Below are positions 7,593-15,076 of a DNA stretch of 22,190 nt, piece by piece. How positions within the stretch are numbered: position 1 is the stretch's first letter; every line of letters begins with the position of its first letter. The notes under the pieces are model-generated. The model was not told the DNA's origin and searched no databases. It worked only from the letters and a program-made list of their open reading frames with translations. This DNA comes from Anaerobacillus sp. (lineage in GTDB: Bacteria; Bacillota; Bacilli; Bacillales_H; Anaerobacillaceae), in contig SKOL01000135.1 in NCBI GenBank assembly GCA_007120055.1, forward strand, positions 1 to 22,190, read 5' to 3'. The position numbers were made by a program, and so were the translations under genes.

Positions 7593-7707
7593 GAGTGAAT
7601 TTCATAATTACTACGTTGATCCATATCCAGCAATAGGAGTTGCGAACAAATTAACGCAACTCCTTATATAGCTACTTAATGGCGACAATATAGAATTACG
7701 AAATTCA
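7593..7707. mobile_element. MITE-like element, copy D (diverged), in the SulP operon leader
   Basis: The ends are GAGTGAATTTCATAATTA (7593-7610) and AATTACGAAATTCA (7694-7707), the same inverted ends as the three other copies in this window. The core differs but keeps a central palindrome, AGGAGTTGCG then 10 nt then CGCAACTCCT (7635-7664). Flanking 7-mers CCTACAT (7586-7592) and CTTACAT (7708-7714) agree in 6 of 7, consistent with an old target-site duplication. The element ends 17 bp ahead of the SulP start codon. Confidence 0.7.
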
Positions 7708-7848
7708 CTTACATAACAAAACTTTTCCATAAAATTAGTATTTTTCCAAAGTTGTTTTATATGTGAAAAGGGGATCGGTTTTTTGATATGTAAAATATGG
7801 AAAGGGCGGGCTGTTATAAAGTGGCGCGGACTCTACAATCATTCACCT

Positions 7849-8175
7849 CTAGTCATCTTCAACCTCATGTAAAAAGACTTTCTCTTGAAATCTACCTCGT
7901 TTTTCAGCTTTTTCTTTTCGTATTTTCTCGACTTCTTCAAATGATGAGCCGTGATGAGCCGCTAAAGCGTGAATAATTTCAAGGACATCTGCTAATTCTT
8001 CTAATGCTACTGTATCGTTTGCTGCATACGTATATTCTTCGAGCTCCTCGAACCCTTTATTTTTTAACTCTTCAAAGTATTGTTCATCATTTAAAATAGA
8101 GCTCGTAAACTGTTTTCCTGATTTTTCGATAATCTCCGGAATACGATCTCGGACAAGTTTATTATAAATTGGCAT
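7849..8175 (-). CDS. MazG-like nucleoside triphosphate pyrophosphohydrolase
   Basis: This 108-residue protein starts PIYNKLVRDRIPEII, the hallmark of the small MazG-like / phosphoribosyl-ATP pyrophosphohydrolase-like group of Firmicutes. The Mg2+ site of all-alpha NTP pyrophosphatases (ExxE then ExxD) is present as EELEE near residues 43-47 and EELAD at 59-63. The likely job is house-cleaning hydrolysis of non-canonical (d)NTPs; the substrate is not known. The length is normal for the group. The ATG at 8175 has GGAGGG at good spacing. TGATATAAT on the minus strand at 8220-8228 fits an extended -10 promoter about 45 bp upstream. It appears monocistronic. Confidence 0.87.
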   Translation of the reverse strand: MPIYNKLVRDRIPEIIEKSGKQFTSSILNDEQYFEELKNKGFEELEEYTYAANDTVALEELADVLEIIHALAAHHGSSFEEVEKIRKEKAEKRGRFQEKVFLHEVEDD

Positions 8176-8309
8176 AAATTTCCCTCCTATGTTGTCTTAA
8201 GTGATTTTTCTCTGTAGGAATTATATCATACGTTGTTTAAGGGTTGGACAGTTGGTTTGTTGGTTAGTTAGAAAGCTGAAAGTTGGAAAAAACATTAAAT
8301 TTACATTTT

Positions 8310-8462
8310 AGATGGTGACGGGGGTGCCGTCATGAGGGTTTTGTATGAAAAAGAACGAGTGATTTCCTGAACGAGCCTCTGAGATTCGAAAGAAGGTCAC
8401 AGCGAAGTGAAGGAAATCGCTCGTTCTTTTTAATAGTAGATGGTGACGGGCTACCGTCATGA
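8310..8462. repeat. Palindromic composite repeat, copy 1
   Basis: Two near-identical units (8310-8335 and 8438-8462, AGATGGTGACGG then CCGTCATGA) flank a large hairpin. Each unit is itself palindromic (TGACGG...CCGTCA). Between them the arms 8348-8368 and 8411-8431 pair over 21 bp with one wobble around a 42-nt loop. Both arms end in A/T runs, so the structure could terminate transcription in either direction between the MazG-like and GNAT genes. Ordered blocks of the reverse complement recur at 20766-20963. The 86-residue frame crossing it is not a gene. Confidence 0.75.
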
Positions 8463-8560
8463 AGATATATATGTAAAAACTACTTAAACCGTGAAATGGT
8501 TTCATTAACCTGCTAAAATTAAGAAGACAAAACGACAAAGGAAAAAAGAAAGGGGAAACC

Positions 8561-9088
8561 ATGATCATTAGACAAGCAAACGGAGAAGACTGGAAAGGGA
8601 TTTCTCGTGTTCATGTGGATTGTATGCAACAAGCATATCAAGGAGTTTTACCTGCAAGTATTTTAGAAAAATTTACATATAACGATCGCGAGAAGCGCTG
8701 GCAAAAAGATCTCCCAAATACGATTAGCGGTGGCACAATGAATTTTGTGGCCTTAGATGACAAAAATGAGATTGTCGGCTTTGCCTTAGGCGGGACAATG
8801 AGAGATCCTCGATTAAGAATAAAATATACTGGAGAAATTTACGGAATATATGTTCATCCGGACGCACAAGGAAAAGGTGTTGGGAAAAAGCTATTTGAGC
8901 GTCTTAGAGAGCACTTAGCTTCTCTGCATCATTCATCGGTCGCACTATGGACCTTCAAAGATCACAACTCTTGTCGGTTTTTCAAACAGCTAGGTGGAGA
9001 AGAAGTATATGATAAAAACACAACGATCGCTGGAAAAGAACTGAGTGAATTAGCATTAGGATGGGATTCATTTACACAAAAAAACTAA
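8561..9088 (+). CDS. GNAT family N-acetyltransferase
   Basis: This 175-residue single-domain GNAT starts MIIRQANGEDW, the typical first strand. Acetyl-CoA motif A is IYVHPDAQGKGVGKKLFERL (Q-x-x-G-V-G), and motif B follows as NSCRFFKQLGGE. The order VHVDCMQQAYQGVLP near the N-terminus is like the YhfO/YuaI-type branch of Bacillus GNATs; the substrate remains unknown. The ATG at 8561 is preceded by AAGGGGAAACC. TGCTAAAAT just upstream could be an extended -10. It converges with the TVP38-like gene across a strong hairpin. Confidence 0.88.
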   Translation: MIIRQANGEDWKGISRVHVDCMQQAYQGVLPASILEKFTYNDREKRWQKDLPNTISGGTMNFVALDDKNEIVGFALGGTMRDPRLRIKYTGEIYGIYVHPDAQGKGVGKKLFERLREHLASLHHSSVALWTFKDHNSCRFFKQLGGEEVYDKNTTIAGKELSELALGWDSFTQKN

Positions 9089-9112
9089 CACTTGCTATTT
9101 TAATGTACAATC

Positions 9113-9148
9113 GAACCCTCTAATTTCATTCAATTTATTAGAGGGTTC
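9113..9148. terminator. Hairpin terminator between convergent genes
   Basis: GAACCCTCTAAT (9113-9124) and ATTAGAGGGTTC (9137-9148) form a perfect 12-bp stem with a 12-nt loop. Neither side has a long T run, so it may act in both directions for the converging GNAT and TVP38-like genes. Confidence 0.6.
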
Positions 9149-9219
9149 CGTTAATTGTTAGTCGCTAAATAGTAGTTACTACCACTAACTTTTTATCGGA
9201 ACCCATATTCGCACCATTA

Positions 9220-9885
9220 CTAACTCACCCACTGCTTAGATTTGTTTTTAAGATAATATTTATAAAAATAATAAGCTCCGATAATAATTACAGACAATAT
9301 CCCTAGTATGTAATAATCCATTTCCAAAGTGACGATCCCCATTGGAATAAGCCCTAACATAAAAAAATAAATCAAATTTCCGACAGTCGTTGCTATAAAA
9401 AAATGTTTCAATTTTATCGAGCTCACACCACTAACAATATTAATCAAACTCGTCGGTACAAACGGAAAGATTCTGCCGATGAACACAAATAAAAAACCAT
9501 TCTCCTCCACCTTTTCTTTTAATGCAACATTTATCCTTCTAAGCAAAACATCTTGAAAAAAGTATCGTGTTGCGATAAAAACGCTCACCCCACCAATAAT
9601 ACTTGTTACCCAACTCCAAATAACCCCATAAAAAAATCCGAATAACATGATATTAAGTGTAATTAAAATGATGAGAGGTATAATCGTAAACGTATTTTGA
9701 AGGATCATCATGATTAATGTAATGAAAAGAATATAAACGATATTTTCATTTAACAACAGTCGGATCGCATCAAGATCGCCGTTCATGACTAAGGTGAAAA
9801 TATCCATTCTTTGAACCACTACTATGCTAATTGTTATTAAAAATCCGAACAAAACTATTTTCACCCAAGGGTTCATATTCGACAC
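9220..9885 (-). CDS. TVP38/TMEM64 (DedA/VTT-like) membrane protein
   Basis: This 221-residue protein has about six hydrophobic segments. The VTT-domain signatures are visible: FGFFYGVIWSWVTSIIGG in the middle and GRIFPFVPTSLINIVSG in the second half, the re-entrant-loop regions of DedA/TVP38 proteins. The bacterial family is linked to lipid scrambling and envelope homeostasis; the exact substrate of this member is unknown. The start is GTG 9885, seven bases after GGAGGGG; an ATG nine bases in is the alternative. A sigma-A-like promoter lies just upstream. It is monocistronic. Confidence 0.87.
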   Translation of the reverse strand: MSNMNPWVKIVLFGFLITISIVVVQRMDIFTLVMNGDLDAIRLLLNENIVYILFITLIMMILQNTFTIIPLIILITLNIMLFGFFYGVIWSWVTSIIGGVSVFIATRYFFQDVLLRRINVALKEKVEENGFLFVFIGRIFPFVPTSLINIVSGVSSIKLKHFFIATTVGNLIYFFMLGLIPMGIVTLEMDYYILGILSVIIIGAYYFYKYYLKNKSKQWVS

Positions 9886-9911
9886 CAGATTTCCCCTCCC
9901 AATATTATGTA

Positions 9912-9939
9912 ATTGTAGTATTCACTATTGGAATAACAA
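9912..9939 (-). promoter_or_regulatory. Sigma-A-like promoter of the TVP38-like gene
   Basis: On the minus strand TTGTTA (9939-9934) and TACAAT (9917-9912) are separated by 16 bp, 27 bp ahead of the GTG start. Confidence 0.5.
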
Positions 9940-10059
9940 TTATGATATCTAGGGAGTATTGGAGAGGTCCGTCTAGCCGCCTGAGCAGCGCGCCATTTTA
10001 CTTTTAGCTCCAACCCCCCTAGCAAAAACACTACCAATTACCCTTTACTTTAAAATTAC

Positions 10060-10117
10060 TGTCACTTTTTTAGAACTATTGTCGAATCTATTAAAAGTTC
10101 TCTAAATCTACTATAAA
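10060..10117 (+). promoter_or_regulatory. Possible Spo0A-controlled promoter of the second Spo0E-like gene
   Basis: TTGTCGAA at 10079-10086 contains a perfect Spo0A box. A degenerate copy (TGTCACT, 5 of 7) begins exactly 20 bp upstream at 10060, the same spacing as ahead of the other Spo0E-like operon. A -10-like TATAAA lies at 10112-10117 with no good -35, so the box sits where a -35 region would be, as in Spo0A-activated sigma-A promoters. Confidence 0.45.
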
Positions 10118-10166
10118 ATAGGGTTATTGTTTGTGTAGTTTAAATATATTAGTAGGAGCTAAGGTT

Positions 10167-10349
10167 ATGGAAAATTGTGAATGTATAACAGAAATTGAAA
10201 GCAAAATTAGTCGGCTACGTAAACATATGATTTACATAGCACAATTAAAAGGGATCAACCATTCTGACACGATTAAATGTAGTCAAGAGCTCGATTTCTA
10301 CTTAACCCAATATCAAAAAATTAAAGTAGCACAAAAGCAGCCTCTTTAG
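10167..10349 (+). CDS. Spo0E-family aspartyl-phosphate phosphatase (60 aa)
   Basis: This short protein carries the complete Spo0E signature: IESKISRLRKHMIYIAQLKG, then SQELDFYLTQYQ with the canonical SQELD. Such proteins remove phosphate from Spo0A~P and restrain sporulation. The ATG at 10167 is chosen because AGGAG lies nine bases ahead; the frame is open 36 bp further upstream but without a ribosome site. The protein begins with a Cys pair (ENCECI), unusual for the family and of unknown meaning. It stands alone between the TVP38-like gene and ddh. It is the second Spo0E-like gene in 7 kb, and both have a Spo0A box upstream. Confidence 0.9.
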   Translation: MENCECITEIESKISRLRKHMIYIAQLKGINHSDTIKCSQELDFYLTQYQKIKVAQKQPL

Positions 10350-10441
10350 CTCAAACATATTTCCCGGTTAACAATGTAATAAATTACCTTTTAAGTAGAC
10401 CTTATTTTTTAATCTTCCCAAGCACAAAATTGTATTCGCTC

Positions 10442-10471
10442 AAAAAAAATAGTGGAGGATTGTCCCCCACT
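10442..10471 (-). terminator. Rho-independent terminator of ddh
   Basis: On the minus strand the arms 10471-10464 and 10458-10451 pair over 8 bp (one wobble) with a 5-nt loop, followed by a run of eight T (10449-10442). It lies 11 bp after the ddh stop. Confidence 0.85.
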
Positions 10472-10482
10472 AGTCAATCTTT

Positions 10483-11457
10483 CTATAATAGCTCTTTTCT
10501 CAATTGTTCAGGCGATTTAGGAGATAAGTATCCAAACGGAATATCAAATACTGTTTTTACCCCTGTAAAACCTTCTTCAGCAAACTTATAAATCGCTCTA
10601 GCATAGGCAACCATGACGCTTGCTGTGAATTCTGGATTACTCTCTAATGTAAGGCCAAATTCGAAGATTTGCTTACTATTTTCACCTGTTTTTCCACTAC
10701 GTAATACGACACCACCATGTGGCATTTTTGTATGCTTTTCTTTAAATTCTTCTTCAGTAATAAAGGTTACACTAGTTTCATAGTCCGCAAAATAGTTAGG
10801 CATTGTCTTAATATCGTTTTCGATGCGCGCTAAATCTGCACCAGCCTCTGCAACTACGTAACAATCTCTTAAGTGTTTTTCTTTTGTCGTTAACTCTGGT
10901 TCTTCACCGTTACGAACCTTGTTTACTGCTTCTTCCATCGGTATCGTATATTGCACACCGTTTTGAACACCTTCAACACGACGAACCGCATCTGAGTGTC
11001 CTTGGCTTAAGCCTTTGCCCCAAAACGTATACTCTTTTCCTTCTGGAAGGATCGATTCTGCTAATAAACGGTTAAGAGAGAATAACCCTGGGTCCCAGCC
11101 CGTAGAAATCACACAAGCATGGCCGTTATTTTTCGCCACTTTTTCGACAGCACTGAAATATTCAGGAATTTTCGCATGTGTATCATAGCTATCGACGATA
11201 TTAAACATTGATGCGATGTATGGCGCTTGCTCAGGTAAGTCAGTAGCAGAGCCACCGCAAAGCAACATAACATCAACTTTTCCTTTATAATGTTCAATTT
11301 CAGAAATATGTATCATATTTTTATTCTGACCTACAGCATCAGGTTTTCGTCTCGTAAAAATACCTACTAACTCCATATCTTCGTTTTGCTCGATCGCCGC
11401 CTCAACGCCACGACCTAAATTTCCGTAACCTACAATCCCCACTTTAATCTTGTTCAT
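10483..11457 (-). CDS. ddh: meso-Diaminopimelate D-dehydrogenase
   Basis: This 324-residue enzyme makes meso-DAP from tetrahydrodipicolinate, ammonia and NADPH in one step, bypassing the acetylase or succinylase branches of lysine/peptidoglycan precursor synthesis. Visible family marks are the Rossmann start GIVGYGNLGRGVEAAI, CGGSATDLPEQ, DSYDTHAKIP and STGWDPGLFSLNR, which contribute to NADP and substrate binding. The length is close to the 320-326 residues of Corynebacterium and Lysinibacillus enzymes. The ATG at 11457 follows TGGAGGAG. It is a single gene with its own terminator. The leader carries a hairpin (11475-11501) just ahead of the ribosome site and a possible Spo0A box with -10 upstream. 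I looked for a lysine riboswitch and did not find one. Confidence 0.93.
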   Translation of the reverse strand: MNKIKVGIVGYGNLGRGVEAAIEQNEDMELVGIFTRRKPDAVGQNKNMIHISEIEHYKGKVDVMLLCGGSATDLPEQAPYIASMFNIVDSYDTHAKIPEYFSAVEKVAKNNGHACVISTGWDPGLFSLNRLLAESILPEGKEYTFWGKGLSQGHSDAVRRVEGVQNGVQYTIPMEEAVNKVRNGEEPELTTKEKHLRDCYVVAEAGADLARIENDIKTMPNYFADYETSVTFITEEEFKEKHTKMPHGGVVLRSGKTGENSKQIFEFGLTLESNPEFTASVMVAYARAIYKFAEEGFTGVKTVFDIPFGYLSPKSPEQLRKELL

Positions 11458-11501
11458 TGATAACTCCTCCAGTATTATTTTTTCGGCACCCGAAAAATAT
11501 T

Positions 11502-11536
11502 TTTATATAAAAAATACTCAAATTATCTTTTCGACA
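11502..11536 (-). promoter_or_regulatory. Possible Spo0A box and -10 upstream of ddh
   Basis: On the minus strand TTGTCGAA covers 11537-11530 and TATAAA lies at 11507-11502, a start-to-start distance of 29 bp. The arrangement resembles that ahead of the second Spo0E-like gene (32 bp). A single 7-mer is weak evidence because it also occurs in coding DNA here. Confidence 0.35.
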
Positions 11537-11669
11537 AGAAAATTCAAAACTCCTTCAAATTCGTTACTTTTTTCACAAAATAGTCACCCAAAAGTCATTT
11601 CCATTGCATTTGATTTCTCTTCTTACGCCCCCAGCACCTCCTAACCAACCATCCAACTAACCAACCAAC

Positions 11670-11700
11670 AAAAAAAGAGAACAGGGTCTCCCTATTCTCT
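11670..11700 (-). terminator. Rho-independent terminator of the DHA2 exporter gene
   Basis: On the minus strand the arms 11700-11690 and 11686-11676 pair over 11 bp (one wobble) around a 3-nt loop and run into a T tract (down to 11670). The first arm overlaps the stop codon of the exporter gene. Confidence 0.85.
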
Positions 11701-13213
11701 AATTCTCAGCTAATTTCGGTTGTAATTGTTTATTCGTTTCAACCTTTTCGATCGGGTCTTCCGCTGGTTTTGCCCGCTTTATGAACATCGCTAACACAAG
11801 AGCAAACGCCGAAAGATAAACAGAAACTAAAAACGCATCATTAATCCCTTCGAGCATTGCTAACATCATCAATTGATCACCTGCTGCGATAGGGTCAGCC
11901 GTGACTGCACCTGGTGATGTCGTAGCACCTAAATTTGTAGCATGTGTTTGTGTTCGAATCGACATTACCGTCACTAACAATGCCGTACCAATCGCCCCTG
12001 AAACTTGTTGCATCGTATTATTCATCGCCGTTCCATGTGGGTAGAACCGTTTCGGTAATTGATTTAACCCGTTCGTCGACACAGGCATAAAGACCATCGA
12101 CATACCAAACATTCGTATCGAAAACAGAAGCATTAAAGTCATATAGCTCGTTTCTAACGTTAAATTACTAAACATATAGCTCGTTACAGTAATCAAGGTT
12201 AATCCAGTGATCGCTAAAATACGTCCACCAAACTTATCAAACAACCGACCATTGATTGGCGACATTACCGCCATTAAAATCGCTCCCGGCATCATTAACA
12301 AACCGGCATCAAACGGGGATATTCCCCGTAAAGTTTGCACGTAGATCGGGAACAAAATCATCCCAGAAAACATCGCCATCGAAATAACCATCGAAATTGA
12401 AGCCGATAACGAGTACATTGGGTACTTAAAAATTTGAAAATTCAACATCGGCTTTTCTTGTTTCATTTGACGACGAATAAATGTGACTAAAGAGAACCCA
12501 CCAATAATAATCGGTGCAAAAACAATTGGACTTTGCCAGCCTAAGTTTCCAGCTGAACTAAACCCATATAACAATCCACCGAAACCAACGCTCGATAACA
12601 GAAGCGAAATTTTGTCAAGACGCATAGTTACGTGTTCTTTTTTATCTTTTAATAAGAAAAAGCCAATGAAAAAGACCGAAACCGCTACAGGGCTTACAAA
12701 GTGGAATAGCATTCTCCATCCGTAGTTTTCTACTAAAAACCCAGATAATGTTGGGCCGATGGCTGGTGCCCCCATCATAATTAACCCGAAAAAACCCATC
12801 GCTGTCCCACGTTTTTCAACTGGAAAACTGACGAGCATTACATTCATCAACAACGGCATCAAAATGGCAGTGCCTGAAGCTTGCGTCATTCTCCCCATTA
12901 ATAATAATGGAAAAATGTGAGCAAAACCGGCTAAAAGCGTCCCGACGGTGAATAACCCCATGGCGACTAAAAATAATCTCCGAACCGAATATTTTTGAAC
13001 TAAATAAGCGGATACCGGAACTAAAATTCCGCTAACTAACATAAACCCAGTCGTTAGCCACTGAACCGTTGCAGCTTCCACGTGAAATTCAGCCATAATC
13101 GCTGGCAATGCTATATTAAGTAACGTATTATTTAAAAATGCGATAAATGCTCCAATCATTAGGACGGCAATAATCCCATATGGTGGGCGATTTGTATCGA
13201 ATGATTGATTCAT
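11699..13213 (-). CDS. DHA2-family (EmrB/QacA/LmrB-type) multidrug MFS exporter
   Basis: This 504-residue membrane protein has about 14 hydrophobic segments, typical of the 14-helix drug:H+ antiporter group. Family marks are NIALPAIMAEF in helix 1, WLTTGFMLVSGILVP in helix 2, QKYSVRRLFLVAM (motif A) and GAPAIGPTLSGFLVENYGW (motif C, proton antiport). LmrB of B. subtilis, a lincomycin exporter, is a good comparison; the actual substrate is unknown. The frame is open 30 bp further up, but ATG 13213 is preferred because AGAGGAGGG lies seven bases before it. It is divergent from a TetR regulator 208 bp away, with a palindrome in its leader that could be the operator. Confidence 0.9.
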   Translation of the reverse strand: MNQSFDTNRPPYGIIAVLMIGAFIAFLNNTLLNIALPAIMAEFHVEAATVQWLTTGFMLVSGILVPVSAYLVQKYSVRRLFLVAMGLFTVGTLLAGFAHIFPLLLMGRMTQASGTAILMPLLMNVMLVSFPVEKRGTAMGFFGLIMMGAPAIGPTLSGFLVENYGWRMLFHFVSPVAVSVFFIGFFLLKDKKEHVTMRLDKISLLLSSVGFGGLLYGFSSAGNLGWQSPIVFAPIIIGGFSLVTFIRRQMKQEKPMLNFQIFKYPMYSLSASISMVISMAMFSGMILFPIYVQTLRGISPFDAGLLMMPGAILMAVMSPINGRLFDKFGGRILAITGLTLITVTSYMFSNLTLETSYMTLMLLFSIRMFGMSMVFMPVSTNGLNQLPKRFYPHGTAMNNTMQQVSGAIGTALLVTVMSIRTQTHATNLGATTSPGAVTADPIAAGDQLMMLAMLEGINDAFLVSVYLSAFALVLAMFIKRAKPAEDPIEKVETNKQLQPKLAEN

Positions 13214-13226
13214 GCTGCCCTCCTCT

Positions 13227-13243
13227 TTGAACACACAGTTCAA
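13227..13243. promoter_or_regulatory. Candidate TetR-family operator
   Basis: TTGAACACACAGTTCAA is a perfect 6-bp inverted repeat with a 5-bp centre. It sits between a -10-like TATAAA (13251-13246, minus strand) and the exporter ribosome site, where a bound repressor would block transcription. The divergent TetR gene makes it the natural candidate site. Confidence 0.5.
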
Positions 13244-13397
13244 CTTTTATACTTAAGTTCTAATACTTCATATATTAAATCATCGTACCTAATAGTGCAA
13301 TGAAAAATTGTTACCATTCAGTTTCCGGAGGGGGCGTCGCAAAACAAGTGTAGCCTTGTACTTAGCAAAAAAATAAGATACGATTTTAAACAGAAAG

Positions 13398-13403
13398 TAT
13401 AAT
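13398..13403 (+). promoter_or_regulatory. -10 box of the tetR-like gene
   Basis: A perfect TATAAT lies 18 bp ahead of the ATG of the TetR-family gene, with the ribosome site AAAGGTG in between. No convincing -35 is visible. Confidence 0.4.
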
Positions 13404-13421
13404 GAGGGTAAAGGTGATTAA

Positions 13422-14306
13422 ATGAATGAACGAAAGCAGCACGTCATTAATAAGACTCACGAACTCTTTATGGAAAAAGGATATGAAGCTACGTCCATTC
13501 AAGACATTTTAGCTTATAGCGAAATATCAAAAGGAACATTTTACAATTATTTTTCATCAAAAAGTGAATTATTGATGGCCATTATAAAAAATATTTATGA
13601 TCGTTTAGAAAAAGAGCGAGCTGATCTATTAGTTGGTGAAGATCCTACGAATGTGGAAATTTTTATCCAACAAATCGACCTCCAAATCAAAACGAACCGG
13701 GTCAATAAGTTAATTCCTCTATTTGAAGAAGTACTCGTTTCCAATGATGAGGAGCTAAAACACTTTTTAAAAGAAAATCAATTTAAAATGCTCCGCTGGT
13801 TAAACAGCCGTTTCATTGATATTTTTGGTAAAAGTAAAAAACCTTATTTACTCAATTGTGCAATTATGTTTATGGGAATTTTACAATATAATTTGAAGTA
13901 CTCCACTCTTTGCCATGGGTCGAATTATGAAACGGAAGAAGTCGTTCGCTATAGTTTCGAGCGGATTAGTGAAATGGTTACTGAAGTTGCAAATGCAGAC
14001 GTTCACTTAATCGCTCCTGAGGTGCTCGAAAGCTTACTTTCAAATAAAGCAAGCAATCAAGAAGCTAGGGAGCAACAACTTTATAAAACGATCACTAAAT
14101 GTAAAAATGCCTACTCGAACACTACAGAACCTACAAAATACCATGAACTGTTGGACTTTATTCAAGACGAACTCAATAGTAATAGTCAGCCGAGACAATT
14201 TTTAATTGAAAGTGCAATCGCTTCTTTAAAATCTGGGGAAGAAATAGAAGAAAAGTTACTAAAAGAGTTGGAGGACATCGTTATGGAACAATTATTAAAC
14301 TCATAA
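13422..14306 (+). CDS. TetR/AcrR family transcriptional regulator
   Basis: This 294-residue regulator has the N-terminal TetR helix-turn-helix at about residues 24-43, with TSIQDILAYSEISKGTFYNY followed by FSSKSELL. It is longer than the usual 190-220 residues and resembles the YerO-type subgroup of about 290 residues, whose extended C-terminal part binds ligand and dimerises. The C-terminal 60 residues are Glu/Lys/Gln-rich and helical. AAAGGTG lies ahead of the ATG. It is transcribed away from the DHA2 exporter and is likely its repressor, induced by a toxic compound; it may also control the oxidoreductase 65 bp downstream. Confidence 0.9.
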   Translation: MNERKQHVINKTHELFMEKGYEATSIQDILAYSEISKGTFYNYFSSKSELLMAIIKNIYDRLEKERADLLVGEDPTNVEIFIQQIDLQIKTNRVNKLIPLFEEVLVSNDEELKHFLKENQFKMLRWLNSRFIDIFGKSKKPYLLNCAIMFMGILQYNLKYSTLCHGSNYETEEVVRYSFERISEMVTEVANADVHLIAPEVLESLLSNKASNQEAREQQLYKTITKCKNAYSNTTEPTKYHELLDFIQDELNSNSQPRQFLIESAIASLKSGEEIEEKLLKELEDIVMEQLLNS

Positions 14307-14371
14307 ATTAGCGACGCCCATAAATTTTTAGGCAATAGTATTTACTCATGAAAAAAGGAGGATTAGTTATT

Positions 14372-14992
14372 ATGAATATATTAATTTTAGGTGCAACCGG
14401 ACGCGTAGGCAGTCACATCGTCCGCTTTGCTCTTCAAGACCATCACCATGTCACTGCATTAGTTCGCAGTCCAGAAAAACTAGAAGTATCTAATGAACAT
14501 TTAACTGTTATTCAAGGGAATGCGTTAGTTTATGATGATATTAGCCGAGCTATCGAGGAGACTGATGTTGTAATTAGCGCCCTAAATACGGATGGCACAA
14601 CTACTTTATCCGATAGTATGCCTTTAATTATCAAAGCAATGGGAAACGAAGGCGTTAAACGAATCATTACCATCGGTACAGCTGGTATATTGCAAAGCAG
14701 AACAGAGCCTAGTTTACTCCGTTATTTGTCTAGCGAATCAAAACGTAAACCGAAACAAGCTGCCGAAGATCATCATAAAACATACGACATTCTTAAACTG
14801 TCCAACCTTGAATGGACGATCGTTTGCCCTACATACTTACCAATGGGACAAAAACTAGGGAAATACCGCGTCGAACGTGATGTTTTACCAGAAGATGGCT
14901 GTGAAATTTCCGTCCCTGATACGGCAAAGTTCGCCTACGATCAACTCGAAAGTACGAAATATATAAAATCACGCGTTGGCATTGCTTATTAA
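14372..14992 (+). CDS. NmrA-like NAD(P)-binding oxidoreductase (atypical SDR)
   Basis: This 206-residue single Rossmann domain starts MNILILGATGRVGSHIV with the GxxGxxG dinucleotide motif of atypical short-chain dehydrogenases. Continuing blocks are TALVRSPEKL, QGNALVYDDI and NTDGTTTLSD, typical of the NAD(P)H-binding/NmrA-like family. No Tyr-x-x-x-Lys catalytic pair is evident, so it may be a redox sensor or a reductase of unknown substrate. ATG 14372 is chosen because AAGGAGGA lies 10 bases before it; the upstream ATG at 14348 would translate the ribosome site. It follows the TetR gene on the same strand after 65 bp without a terminator, so they may form an operon connected with the exporter. 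Confidence 0.85.
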   Translation: MNILILGATGRVGSHIVRFALQDHHHVTALVRSPEKLEVSNEHLTVIQGNALVYDDISRAIEETDVVISALNTDGTTTLSDSMPLIIKAMGNEGVKRIITIGTAGILQSRTEPSLLRYLSSESKRKPKQAAEDHHKTYDILKLSNLEWTIVCPTYLPMGQKLGKYRVERDVLPEDGCEISVPDTAKFAYDQLESTKYIKSRVGIAY

Positions 14993-15076
14993 ACATGGAA
15001 CGGAAGCGACTAAGTTAGCCTAGCTAAAAATCAGTGCACAATTCTTCAAATAACGGAGCAAATGTCCGCAAAATCA

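Noticed and set aside
8308..8568. 86-residue minus-strand frame
   Set aside because: It runs through both palindromic units and the long hairpin, has no ribosome site, and has low-complexity hydrophobic content.
9966..9995. GC-rich patch in an AT-rich intergenic region
   Set aside because: It stands out in composition, but I see no hairpin, gene or repeat in it, and no match elsewhere in the window.
11458..11660. Lysine riboswitch ahead of ddh
   Set aside because: AGGTGC occurs on the minus strand, but the other conserved helices and loops of the L box are missing.
11641..11670. GGTTGGTTAG-type tract on the minus strand (and a similar one at 8241-8275 on the plus strand)
   Set aside because: Two-tetrad G-quadruplexes are conceivable, but the tracts are short G/T-rich simple sequence in intergenic DNA with no conserved position.
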